64,000 nucleotides of DNA from Euglena gracilis (lineage: Eukaryota > Euglenida > Euglenophyceae > Euglenales), in assembly GCA_039621445.1 (NCBI GenBank), contig CP154956.1, forward strand, positions 4,214,170 to 4,278,169, written 5' to 3'. Shown here in pieces: positions 1-24,885 of the stretch. The notes beneath the pieces are model-generated. The model was not told the DNA's origin and ran no database searches. It was given only the letters and a program-made list of their open reading frames with translations. Both the position numbers and the translations under genes were made by a program. Position 1 is the stretch's first letter. The number at the start of each line of letters is the position of its first letter.

Positions 1-122
1 ACAAGCCACCTGCAAGGATTCATAGAGGTGGAAGTGCAAACAAGTCTATTTTTTCCCCATGTGTAAACGCCGGAAAAAATTTCCGGCCTGGCCTTCGGCC
101 AGGCAGAAACGTGACCCATGGC

Positions 123-247
123 ATTGGTCTGGGCCATAGTGTGATCCCACCTCCCGGTGGGGGGGGGATCCAAAGGCCCCAACCCACCCACCTACCCACC
201 CTTGAAACCCCCCCCGGGGGTGGGATCACACGATGGCCCGGACCAAT
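123..247. mobile_element. Short palindromic element
   Basis: About 28-nt inverted arms, ATTGGTCTGGGCCATAGTGT at the left and its near-complement ending ACCAAT at the right, with poly-C/G between. Related ends (CTATGGTCCGGGC, CTATGGTCCTGACC) occur near 1274 and 4462. Confidence 0.6.
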
Positions 248-317
248 ACCGAAGACGGGACGCAAACGATGGGAGTGGTAGAAGCATCCTTAGCGGACCA
301 TCAGACCCGGTCTGGAT

Positions 318-752
318 CAGGGGTTTTTTTAGTCGTGGACCCCCGGGGGGGGGGGGGGGGGGGGGCGGGGGCCCGGCCGCCCCCCCCGGGGGGGGGGGGT
401 CCCCCCGGAGGGGGGTGGGATATACTTTTCGGCGCCGAAGGCGCCGAAAAAATGCTATTTTTAGCACTTTTCGCGATTTTTCGGCCATTTTTTTTTGTGG
501 GTCCCCGGGACCCCCCCCCCCCCGGGGGGGGGGCCCCCAGGGGTTGGGTGGGTTGGGGGGGGGGACACCCCCCCCGGGTCTTAAAAAAAAACCCTTCGGT
601 CTGGTTGATAAGCAGGATGAACACCCGCACCACGCTGGCTTCCCGGCCCCCCCCCCCCCCCCCCCCCCGCCCCCCCGGCGCCGGGGCGGACCCCCCCGCC
701 CCTGCCCGTCTGCCCCCGGTGGGGACCCCCCCCGGTCTTAAAAAAACCCCTG
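318..752. mobile_element. hAT-type MITE (CAGGGGTTTTTTTA family) with 8-bp TSD
   Basis: Starts CAGGGGTTTTTTTA and ends TAAAAAAACCCCTG. Flanked by the perfect 8-bp direct repeat GTCTGGAT (310-317 and 753-760). An internal copy of the right end at about 582-598 suggests a composite of two elements. The interior is GC-rich hairpins with the GGCGCCGAA...motif. Confidence 0.85.
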
Positions 753-1324
753 GTCTGGATCAGCAGGATCAGCAGCAGGATCGGGATGAGGGGCAAACTC
801 GTACACAACAACAACGATGACCCGCGTCTCATACCCCACGGCAGAATGGGTGTTCTCTGGCGGGACAATTTGGTCAGTTTTTTTATATAGAACAAACACA
901 CAGTGTGAACTAATTCCGGCGCCTTCCATCCAACATCCAACCCCCGCACCCCCCCCCATCCCACGTCCGAACTTTTTAAAAGTCTGTTTTGGCAGGTGTG
1001 CCAAGACTGCAACGGTGAGATCCGGCCTAAAGAGTCCGGCGAGGTTCAAACTACGTTGATAAGCTGTTGTCCAAAAAAATGCACTCTCTCGCAGATCTTC
1101 CCTCCATCAGAAACCCTGCTGTGGTAATTCATTTTGGATGTATTTTGGGTGGGTTGGTCGGGGGTCGACCCCCTCGGGGGAGGGGGATCGTGGGTGGGTG
1201 GTTTTCGAAGAAGTAGGTGAGTGGGTTTGGGCCCGGGAAAACGTGCCCACGCCGGGGGGTTCACTAAGTGACTCTATGGTCCGGGCATTTGGCTTCCCAC
1301 TGGCCCAGGGAGGGCCCTGGGGCC

Positions 1325-14778
<13,454 letters not shown>

Positions 14779-15948
14779 ACACAGGCCACCTAGCATCGGG
14801 GTCTGTTTCTGTGGATGATGATGAACAGCAAAAGGGTCTTGAAAGTTTGTATTATTTGTATAGTTGCAAAGAGTGCATTTTCTTGGTGCTGTTTTATGGT
14901 GAAAATATTGATTCTCAAAAATATGCACCGTGTCACATTGCATAATAATTTAAAAAAAACTAAAGAGGAGTTGAAAAATTCCTTTCCAGCAGAAAGGTGA
15001 CATCCTGGGAGTGAAAAAATGATGCGGGTGTGGATATGGGTATATATATATATACATATATATACATATATATACATATATATATGTGTGTGTATGTATA
15101 TATATACGTATATATATGTATATATACACGTATATATATATATGTATATACATACATGCAGATGGATGTCGATATACATCCTTTTGGGTATATTAGATAG
15201 ATATAGAAACAGATATAGATATAAATATGGATATGTATATGGATATAGATAGAGATATTGCTGATTTATAATTATGGATACAGATATACACATAGCAGAT
15301 ATAGGTAGAGATATGGATATAGAGATAGAGATAGAGACATGGTGTTTCAACAATTTTTGGATACAGATATGGGGGGGGGGTGTACGTATATGTAGAGGTT
15401 TGTACCAACAAGCACAAACAGTGTGACTTTTTTCAGGACACCCTCTATTTTGGCTTTATCTCTGAGGGGTTGGGTTAAGGTTAGCATTCCACGGCCCCCC
15501 AATCCGGCCGAACAGCATTCCGCCCGGAATTTTTCGACGGAAAATGCCCACAGCCGGCAGTAAATTAGGCAGGGAATTGCAACCCTAACCCTATTCTGGT
15601 CACTTAATCCCAGCAACCCTGCTGGGACCCAAATGACCGTTCAGCAGAATTATCTTTTCATTCTCATCTGCCGACGTTGGGGGTCGCACATCCCAGGCTC
15701 GGGGAACAGCGGGGCAAAAACCCGGACCCTCCCAAGGATGCGTGCCCACCGTTACCGAAAAAAAAAGTCACACGGTCCATGCCGGTTGGTACAAACCGCT
15801 ACTCCCCTCCACCGCGGGGAGGGGGTAGAAGCTTGAGACGTTGAGTGGCTGTGGTCCATTCTCAGACGTGCACACACGCGCGTGTGCGTCATTTTGTGAT
15901 TCTGCATCCCAATGCAGCATTCCAAACTGCTTGCCATGGCCTGGTCCC
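14779..15948 (+). other. Probable non-conventional intron L-M
   Basis: Begins aca-CAGGCCA and ends TGGCCTG-gtccc; the inverted repeat is 7/7. It contains a TATATACA-type low-complexity block. Confidence 0.55.
15040..15345. repeat. TATATACA / GATATA low-complexity block
   Basis: AT-rich dinucleotide and hexamer repeats in the L-M intron. Confidence 0.9.
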
Positions 15949-16039
15949 AGCACAGGTGGTCCATTTCCCGTTTTTCTTCCGCGATGACCGCACGATGTTC
16001 TATTGGTTTGGCCCTGTGAAGCGGACCACCTCCAAGGGG
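15949..16039 (+). CDS. Probable C-terminal extension exon M
   Basis: An in-frame block containing QVVHFPFFFRDDRTMFYWFG and then PVKRTTSKG. It is linked to exon L by an intron with 7-nt terminal inverted repeats (CAGGCCA / TGGCCTG) and a consistent phase. The family is not recognised; it might instead belong to a separate downstream gene. Confidence 0.5.
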
Positions 16040-16540
16040 AAGCAGATTGGCTGTATGCTGCTCAGTGGCAGTCTCGGTTGACTCGCCGCTGCGTGCGCCA
16101 CCAAATACCTAACCTCCCCCCAATTAAGTGCACGAGGTGCGCACATTACTGGATGTGTGACATTTGTTTGGACACTACCTGAAAGCGGTTCAATGTAAAA
16201 TGGCTTTCTTGGGGGTGCACTTTGCGCAGTGCCCAACTGGTGTGCGCGCGCCCAAATGAGTGTCACACCCCCGAGGGTCTGTATGTGAAGTCCAATACTA
16301 AAATGGGAGGTTTTCCCCGGAAACTGTCATCCGAGAATCCGTCAGGGTCTCTGTTACCAGCTGACCTGTCAGGGTCATTTTTTAATTGATTTCTGCTTGA
16401 AATGCCCTACCCAGGAAACTGTCAGGGTCCTTGGTACTAGCCAACCCGTCAGGTAACAGTTTCCCGGGGGGGGTATACCTCGCATGGGGGGGGCAGCCCC
16501 ATCATTTGAAACTTTTGGCTCCCCCCCTTCTGGTGGGGGT

Positions 16541-16978
16541 CAGGCTTTTGCTTAAGGGTTGCAGTGCCCCGGGGGGGGGGGGGGCTGGACTGCAGCTAGT
16601 CCAAATTTGGCCAGTGGGATTTCTAGCAGACCCCCCCTGGGGGGGGGTCTGCTAGCAGAGCTAGCTAGTGGAACTTTTTTTTTCCAGTGACCGGCGCGAA
16701 GCGCCGAAAATTTTTTTGGGACCCCCAAAAAATGGCCAGAAATGCCCGTTTTTTTGGCCATTTTTGGGAATTTTTGGAACAAAATCAGCCCAAAACCTAT
16801 TAAAAACCTCATTTTTCCTGCGCCGCTGTGTGCCGGAGGAATTTTTTTTTCCAGTTTGGGGGACCCCCAGACCCCCCCCGGGGGGGAGGGGGGTCCTAGC
16901 TAGTCCATTTTTTCCAGTGTCTAGCCGATTGGCTAGCCAGTACCCCCCCCACCCCCGGGGTCCTTAAGCAAATGCCTG
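16541..16978. mobile_element. hAT-type MITE (CAGGCTTTTGCTTAAGG family) with 8-bp TSD
   Basis: Left end CAGGCTTTTGCTTAAGG, right end CCTTAAGCAAATGCCTG. Flanked by the perfect 8-bp repeat GTGGGGGT. Interior CTAGCTAG hairpins are shared with the copy at 32347. Confidence 0.85.
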
Positions 16979-17106
16979 GTGGGGGTCTGGGGGGTGATTG
17001 TGTCCCCCGCATATTTTTTTTACGAATTGCTTGTGGTGTGTATATGCAGGATGCATGGTACTCAAATTGGGCTGGTGGAGTGCGTTGAGTCACCAGACTG
17101 GGGGCC

Positions 17107-17250
17107 GTGCTGACCACGTTGTTTGTGATCCTGCCACTGATCCTGGCCATTTCAGACACGGCGCTGTACTTGCTCACTCCCCACGGTGAACCGAAGCGTT
17201 TTGTTCCGTTCGGGAAAGGCCTCGCTTCAAGGCTGGGTCAAGCTGTCAAG
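17107..17250 (+). CDS. Probable extension exon N with one membrane helix
   Basis: Opens [20 protein letters not shown], a clear hydrophobic helix, followed by a basic segment to about 17250. It starts 6 nt after CTG (17098-17100). The 3' edge is uncertain: a CAG at 17254 fits, but a CAG lies inside the helix too. The protein family is not recognised. Confidence 0.42.
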
Positions 17251-17276
17251 CGATCAGGAAAAAAGCAACTAGGCTG

Positions 17277-17277
<1 letters not shown>

Positions 17278-17319
<42 letters not shown>

Positions 17320-17348
17320 CGTGCGTGTGTGCGTGCGTGCGTGCGTGC

Positions 17349-17425
<77 letters not shown>

Positions 17426-17475
17426 CGCGCATGCGTGTGCGTGCGTGTGTGCCTGTGTGCGTGTGCGCGTGCGTC
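17278..17475. repeat. (GT)n/(GTGC)n microsatellite
   Basis: GT repeat with GTGC and GCGC interruptions, following exon N. Confidence 0.95.
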
Positions 17476-17715
17476 CACAGGATCAGTTGAAGCCAGGGAT
17501 CAGTGTACAGTTAAAGGAAGGCAACAGAGGGTGTAAATGTCTTTTGCTTTGAACAGTGAGCTGTTTAAAGACATGCTTTGCAGTCCCGAAGTGATTTCAA
17601 AGTTCCCGGTGGCCGTCATCCACCACCCCTAATGGCAGACAGCAGATTTTCGCTGTTTTTTTTGTCTTTGGGACGTGGGGTGGCTGGAAGCCGAAAAAGC
17701 GAAGGGTGCGGGGGT

Positions 17716-17974
17716 CAGGGGTTTTTTTATTCGTGGACCCCGGGGGGGAGGGGGGGTAGTGTGGGTGGTTCCGGCCGCCCCCCCCCCCCCCCCCCGGGGG
17801 GCCCCCCGGAGGGGGGTGGGATATACTTGTCGGCGCCGCAGGCGCCGAAAAAATGCTATTTTTAGCACTTTTCGCGATTTTTGGGCCATTTTTTGTGGGT
17901 CCCCCGGGACCCCCCCCCCGGGGGATGGGTGGGGGACCCCCCCTCCCCCCCCCCCGGGCCTAAAAAAAACCCTG
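17716..17974. mobile_element. hAT-type MITE, same family, supplying an intron 3' end
   Basis: CAGGGGTTTTTTTATTCG at the left and TAAAAAAAACCCTG at the right. The flanks are G-rich, so the 8-bp duplication is only approximate. Its right end lies 6 nt before predicted exon O. Confidence 0.78.
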
Positions 17975-17980
17975 GCCGGG

Positions 17981-18079
17981 GGTCCCCGCGGCCGATCGAC
18001 AAGATCGACGAAGTGATCAGCGACGCGGAAACGGGCACGGTGTCGTTCCGGATCCCCTCGCAGTACGACATGCAGCTGC
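17981..18079 (+). CDS. Probable extension exon O, abutting a hAT-type MITE
   Basis: Reads SPRPIDKIDEVISDAETGTV and SFRIPSQYDMQL in frame. Its left edge is 6 nt after the CCCTG end of the MITE at 17716-17974. Its right edge is 3 nt before CAGGGCGGGG. The function is unknown. Confidence 0.45.
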
Positions 18080-19599
18080 CCCCAGGGCGGGGCCCCTCTC
18101 AGACGACATTATGTGAGAGGTCGCCTTTGGGAAGAAATCCCTGTTCCGATCCCCTGTGTCGATCCAACCAATGAGCAATGCCGTTGTGCGGGAGTGGGAG
18201 GGGGACCACTGTTCGTTTCCCAGCTTTTGCGCCGGGGAATGACGTTGCCCAGCGCAAAAGCTGGGAAAGAATTTTTTTGAATAAACTAATTGGGGAATCA
18301 ACATACATTATGACATGTTAACCATTAAACATTTTTGCAGGGTTACAAATAACGTGTCTGATAACACAATTTATGGGGCATTTTCGAAACCTCAATAACG
18401 TCTGGCACTTCATGCCAGGTTTTCTTTTGTTCACTGGGAGGGGGGGCTCAAACCACCCTCCTCCCACCCGGACCCTGCATTTCACCCTTCTCCCACGTAA
18501 TGTGTCACTCAGCACTCAGCACTTTGAGCCCCCCTCCCCTGAAGGTCAAGAATTTCCTCAAAGGGAGGGGCTATATCCCGGTTGTCGATACTGCGACAAC
18601 CAGACCGTTTTGATTTGTACTCTCAGACCGGTTTTATTTGAACCCTCATAACCTTGCACCTTATTTGGGTGACAATCTGGTGTTCTAGTAAGCAACAATA
18701 CCAATAACAGTCAAGTGCTACTGGTAGTATTCAAGTAATATTCAATATTTCTAATATTACCAGCAATATTCAAGGGTCCAATGGGTTTTGACTGATTTGG
18801 GGGGATCTTCGGGGGTGTTGGTGGGTGGGTGGGCGGGTGGTGTGTTTGTGGGTTGGTAGGCCGAACTGGGCACTATTAAGGGAGTTTGAACCCCCCCCCC
18901 CCCGGTGGGTGCTATGGGCAGGCAGGGGGACAGAGCATTTCGACCCCCCTGGGGGGCGGTCGGGTTTTTGGGATGGACAGTGCTGTAAACATAGTTCCAG
19001 CGCGAAGGCGTCGGGCCCGAAAATGGCCTTTTTCAAGGGAGAATCGGCTTGGTCGGCAGCCACTGGGACCCAAAACCGACCCCCCGGGTTGAGGCGCCAC
19101 CACCTAAATAGTAGCACGGCCAAAATGAACATTTTCGGTATGGAAAAGGCACTGGGTCAAAAAAATTCAAACCCAAAATTCCTCACTCCGCATCCTCAGG
19201 CAACAATATCTTGGACCTTGAAAACAATTTCCTACACGATCAAAAAGCCACTACAGGGACAGGTACAAAATTGCATTTAGTACCGATTACCTCACGGGTC
19301 AGCAAGGGGGTTGCTGGCCATGGCTGGAACTTTGGGGTTGGTAAGAGAATTTATTGTTCAGTTCAGCTCATTGGTGGGCATTTCCCTGGGCCCAAATCAA
19401 CTGACCCGTCCATTTTAACCCCCCCCCCCCCCAGGGGTTCGACCAAAGCATCTTTTTACCAACTCTGGGGGGGAGGGGAGGAGCGTCTTGTGCTATCCCT
19501 GCCCATAGCAGGCACACCCCGCTGGGGGGGGGGGGCTTGACCGGAAGCAGGGGTCTGGACTCCCCCACCTGCCCACAAATTGAACCTGCTGCGGGGTAC

Positions 19600-19945
19600 C
19601 AGGCACGTACAATTTTTTACCGACCCCCGGGGGGGGGGGAGGGGGGGGTCACTCCACTTTTTAAAAAAACAAGTCAGTCACTTTTTTTGGGAAACCAGTC
19701 AGTCACTACCCCCCAGGGGGGGGGTCGGCCACTCTGGAATCCAAAGGAAATTTGACCAAAAACATGAAAAAAGGCCAAAAAAATTTCCGGCGCCTTCGGC
19801 ACCTGGTCACTTTAGTGGTTTTTTGCCGACCCCCCCCCCCGGGGGAGGGTCCGGGCCAGTCAGTCACTCCGAAAAAACCAGTCATCCACCCACCCCCCTG
19901 TGGGGGGGGGGGGTCGGCCAGTGCTTAAGCAATTGACTGACCAGG
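19600..19945. mobile_element. GTGACTGACTGG-repeat hairpin element, second copy
   Basis: Shares GTCAGTCACTTTTT, GGGTCGGCCACTCTGGAATC and AAATTTGACCAAAAACATGA with the copy at 29.2 kb. The ends are poorly defined. Confidence 0.5.
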
Positions 19946-20247
19946 CATTTCACTTACGTCCAAGGTGCGATGGACTGAGATCTCCGGCCCAATCGCCCGG
20001 CCCTGCACCTACCCAGTTAACGCGGCTGCGGTCACCGAAATCGTTCATATTCTGCTCTGACTCGCCCGGCGGTCTGGCCCTCGAAGGCGTGGACATCAGA
20101 CACGTAAACCCCCAACCTTCTAAACAATATACCCCCCAAATGCTTTGCCCCCCTCCCCTCTCTGCAGAAGGAAATGAAGCAGGGGGGAGAGTCACCGAAT
20201 TCTCCCATCAAACAGCATACTTTTTTGACGAAAACGACTGCTGCGAC

Positions 20248-20694
20248 CAGGGGTTTCCTTAAACCGGAGGGAACCCTACCCCGGGGAGGGAGGGTCCAGC
20301 CAGCCAGCACCTTTTTTCCCAGCCAGCAGCTCCCAGCTGGGCTGCGGGGCCCACCCCGGAGTCCGTTGAAATAAAGCTTGGGCCAGCTCGGCTTCGCCGG
20401 GCTGGACCCCAAAAAAAAGTTTCGGCGCAAACGACCGAAAATCTTTTAAGAAAGAGGTCAGAAATGGCCGAAAATGCCTGTTTTGATGATTTGTGATTGG
20501 TGATTTTTTTAACCTCCAAATTTTTGGCTGAAAAATGCCGCCCCGGCTGGATTTGGACTTTTTTTGCCCGTTTTTGGGTTACCCGCCGGGGGCAGCTGCC
20601 AGGCGTCCGGCCGGCCGGACCCCCGCCTAGGGGAGTCCTGCCAGCACCTTTCTTCAGCTGGCCTGCGGAACCCCCCCGTTACCCAAAAACCCTG
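20248..20694. mobile_element. Possible CAGGGG...CCCTG element
   Basis: Left CAGGGGTTTCCTTAAACC and right ACCCAAAAACCCTG. The interior repeats CCAGCCAGCA and TTTCGGCG motifs. Flanking 8-mers match poorly. Confidence 0.4.
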
Positions 20695-21130
20695 GGCATG
20701 ACACATTTGAGGCAGTGCGGATGCGAAATAATGTACAGAAATGTGCCAAAGCGTCGAAATTCGGAAGTTATGCAAAATGTCCATTTTTTTGTAATTTCCA
20801 TTTCTTGAAAATTTAATTGAAAATTTGCCCAAATATGCCCCCCCCCCCCAAACAATGCATCCCTGCACCCTGACTTCGACTTCAGATACCCAAACAACAT
20901 ACCCCCCCCCGGGCATATTACTTGGGGTGCTTTTTTTTTGAGAGCTTTTGGACGCCATCGTCTCCGTGCCCCAGCCATACACTGTGCTGTAGCAAGAACC
21001 CTGTGCCGCAAACGTGGCACTCATATTTGCCACTCATACGCGCACACTTGCGGGTGGAGGGAACGCAGAAGAGTAAATGTGGGCAGGCAAATGCGCAAGG
21101 ACCGTCCGTGCGCCCCGACGGCTGGCCAGC

Positions 21131-21212
21131 ATGCGACGCAGTGGTTCCGCATATTCGGCGATGGCCGTGAGCTGAAGACTAACTTCTTCGGCGGAGCTGA
21201 GCTCAACCTCGA
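21131..21212 (+). CDS. Probable extension exon P
   Basis: Reads ATQWFRIFGDGRELKTNFFG and GAELNL between CTG (21122) and CAG (21216). Phase joins exons O and Q. There is no recognised domain, but base composition is exon-like compared with the flanking low-complexity DNA. Confidence 0.45.
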
Positions 21213-21426
21213 AACCAGGCAGGTTTTTTACGCCTCCCTCCCTCCCTCCCCCTCCCTCCCTCCCTCTATTGGGCGCCTCCACAAACACGTCAACCCCCCA
21301 GGAGAGGTTTTTTAGACTTTTTTTTTTTTAAAGTTTGGAGACATGGGGGTGCCCGGGAGGGAGGGAGAAAATATGCACCGTGCAGTTTTTGCATTTTTTT
21401 GCATTTTTCACGGTTTGGCATGATTT

Positions 21427-21600
21427 TTGCAGTTTTTTTTGCAGTTTTTTTGCAGTGTTTTTGAGGGAAAGAACTGCACGTGTTCAGTTTTTGCAGTTTT
21501 TTGCAGTGTTTTTCAGGGAAAGAACTGCACGTGTTCAGTTTTTGCAGTTTTTTGCAGTGTTTTTCAGGGAAAGAACTGCACGTGTGCAGTTTTTTTTTGC
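21427..21600. repeat. Three 51-bp tandem repeats
   Basis: Unit contains CAGGGAAAGAACTGCACGTG plus a GCAGTTTTTT tract, at about 21463, 21514 and 21565. They lie in the P-Q intron. Confidence 0.85.
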
Positions 21601-21853
21601 AGTCTTTCGCAGTCCATTTTTTAACGCAATGCAGAATTGGATGAAGAGTGATTTGGTGTTGTTTAGCTGTCCCGGGTCCGCCCTGCCGGCTTTCCCTGTT
21701 CTCGGCGCAAAATTAGCGAAATTAACACCAAAAGAGGGTCCCCCGACCCCTCCCCCCCGGGGGGGGGGTTGGTGGGTGGGTGGGTGGGTGGGTGGGGACT
21801 CACCTCCCCCCCCTCGCTCGTAAAAGAAAAATTCCCTCGGCCCCCTGGTGGGT

Positions 21854-21977
21854 CAACGCCCGCCTGCGGGAGACGCCGCGGGACGCAGAGGTGGTGGTGC
21901 CGGAGCCCCCCTGCCGGATGGACCCCCGCACCGACCTCCCCATTGCCGTCGCTCAGGGCGCACCGCCGGGCAAATGA
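21854..21977 (+). CDS. Probable extension exon Q (DPRTDLPI motif)
   Basis: Reads NARLRETPRDAEVVVPEPPC and then RMDPRTDLPIAVAQ. The DPRTxLPI motif repeats one in exon L, supporting the same protein. Read through, it ends at TGA 21975-21977. Alternatively it splices at 21950, 3 nt before CAGGGCG, into the block at 23307. Confidence 0.48.
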
Positions 21978-23306
21978 ACGCAGGCGGTCAGATATCCGTT
22001 CCAACCAGCTAGTCAGTCCTAGCGAATAGATAGCTTTTGCGCATAAGAAGGCATTGGTCGTTTTGTCTCATCTTTCGTCTAAGCACCACCCCCTAGTTAA
22101 ACGGTCTCTTCCCAGAAGGCATTTGCTCTTGCATATTTTCATGAAATATTTCTCGAAATTTCCATATTTCAGAAAATTGGGCAGGCCAGGGCATGTTTGG
22201 GGTAAAAAAAATAGATTTGTTTGTGCATTTGGCTTTTGGGGGGGGGGCATTTTTTTGCAGCGTCGATTTTTGGTACCTTGTTCGACCTTTGTTCGAGTCT
22301 AGTTCCAGCCAGTAGACCCCATGGGGGAGGGGGGGTCAGCCACCGGCATTTTTCTAGCCAGCCCAAACTTTCCAGCCTGGAGAGCTGGAACCCTCCCAGG
22401 GTCTTTAGCAACGACCTCTTCTCACCCGTATTTCAGCTGAGTAAGGGCCTCCCCCACCAAATTCTTACCTCCCCGCCACGGAAATTGTCATCTAAGCCCC
22501 ATGCTCGCTGACCTGTCACCATAGCGACCTGCCACCCATTTTTGTACTTGCTGACTTGTCACCATGCAAAGTTTTCGGAAAGTTTGATGTTTTCTCGTGA
22601 AAATGAAGAATTGAGCGGACCCCAGTGGACCTCATTTTTAGCATTTTGACCACAAAAAAACAGACGATAAAATAGCATTTTTTTGGATTTCTTCTGAGGG
22701 GTCAGTGGGGGGTTGAAAGATTCACCCTTTCCTTCTGACCAGGACCCCCCCCCGGGAAACTGTCACCTACCTCCGTATTCGCAGACCTGTCACCTACCAC
22801 TGTGCTCGCTGACTTGACAGGGGACAGTTTCCCTGGGGGGTACCCGTCTTTCCTGGTCCTTGATCAGGGGGAGGTATCGCAAGGCACAACATGGACAATT
22901 ACACACGCACACGCACACACACACACACACAGAAACAACTGGGGTGTCATCTCCCCTCATTAGCCCAAATGAATTGAAACCGGTGCCCCCCCCAACTCAT
23001 TGTCCCCTGGGCTGTCAGAGTCAATTTGCGCCCCCATCAGTTGGGGGGGGGGTAGGTTGGCCAGCCAGGTGAGCAGGCCCGGGGGTACCCACATTTGGGG
23101 TCCCAGAGCACCCATCCAGATTTAATCAAAACTTGCAAGTTTTATTGGATCCGCATGTTTTTCAGTCCCGTAGACACTAATCCAGTAATCCGGCCAGCAC
23201 ACCGGAATACCTCTCCTGGGGAACATAATGGAGACCCCCAATCGCTCTCGCCTCCTCCGCCCCCTCCACGGCCCGCCCTGGCCCCGTCCCCTCCCACCTG
23301 CGGCCG

Positions 23307-23378
23307 ATGTTCTCCGCGCTGTGCTCCGAGGGCAGCACGCTGTACTTCTTCGACACCGTGCTGCGCGTCAAGCCCCAC
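23307..23378 (+). CDS. Possible extension exon R
   Basis: Seventy-two nt reading MFSALCSEGSTLYFFDTVLR and VKPH, bounded by CTG (23298) and CAG (23382). It could be the next exon after Q or the start of another gene. The family is not recognised. Confidence 0.38.
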
Positions 23379-23978
23379 ATGCAGGCCAGCCGGATCCTGC
23401 CCCGGCGCCTGCCCAGCCGGGGGGCTGAGGGCGGTACGGCGCTGTGCCAGCCGAAGTGAACCCACGGGGGAGGGGGGAGTGGACAGCCTGCCGCTTTTTG
23501 CCACCAGCCCAAATTTTCCAGCTGATGAAAAATGGACCTCCCCCCATAGGGTTGGGAAGTGAACCTGCCAGAAATGCGGTGATGCGGTCTTATCCCTCCA
23601 ACCGGCCAAGGCCATCAGTTCGCCCCTGTCTGCACCTGCCGCTCGAAATTTCGGGTCAAAACGTCGCCAGATGGGTTCTTTCCGCTCCAATTAGTAACAG
23701 TATGAGTAATTAGTGATTAGTAGTTAGTGATTAGTAAATCCAATTGGTAATTAGTAAAATTTTCTGCAATTTTTTGTTTTTGTGTTTTTTTTGTTTCTTT
23801 TTTTCATGCTGGACTTATTTCCATTTGGGGGGATGGGCCTGCTGATATTCCTGCTGCCCTGGAAGTGTGGAGTGCTTGCTAACCTGCCTTTCAAGACTCC
23901 TGGAACAGACCTGCCCATCAGTTTGTTCCCAATTGAGTGGACCCGTCCAGTGAGTTGGGAACCATGCCTGCTGGGGTT

Positions 23979-24030
23979 GTGGACTGGAATATCCAGTGCG
24001 TCGTCACGGTGAAGGAGACTCCCCCAAACT
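23979..24030 (+). CDS. Weak exon-like block
   Basis: Reads VDWNIQCVVTVKETP in a phase that could follow exon R, after a CTG at 23971. No homology or clear 3' edge is visible. Confidence 0.15.
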
Positions 24031-24465
24031 CAAGTGGAGTACCTCCCTCCCTCCTTGTCCAACGACCGGGCTTGTCCAACGACCCCCCCCCCCCCGGTCA
24101 GCGACGATCTTTTCTAGCTTTTTGTATACGATCTCGGGGAAATGAGACTTGATACTGTTCTTGCTTTTGATTTTGATTTAACAAACTGTGGCGCTTGATC
24201 ACTGAATGCTTTTTTCTTGAACTGTTTTGAAGGGACAACATCATGTGTGCAATGATGGTATTGTTGTAATTCAGTGACCCCTGAGCAGGACACACCAATT
24301 CAAACAGCCTTGGATCTCAGGCCTCGGTATTGGGAATCTTGGATGTTGCGTGTTTGCGCAACGTCTCAGTTTGCTCCAATGTTAAGTGCGAGCGAGGCCC
24401 GGGTTGCCCCCCAACGGGAGGGGGGGGGGTTGGGTTTTTTCAAAACACAAAAAGTGGGTGAATGA

Positions 24466-24648
<183 letters not shown>

Positions 24649-24708
24649 TGATGTGGTGCATGTGGCGAAGTTGCTCTGGCCTGTGGGTCCGAACCACTTG
24701 CTAGGGGG

Positions 24709-24885
<177 letters not shown>

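Larger units (their letters stand above)
1..1324. other. Upstream of first recognised exon
   Basis: Apart from the palindrome (123-247) and the MITE (318-752), this stretch holds poly-C/G tracts and hairpins. The N-terminal exon of the TMEM184-like protein should lie here or outside the window, but I could not see it. Confidence 0.5.
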
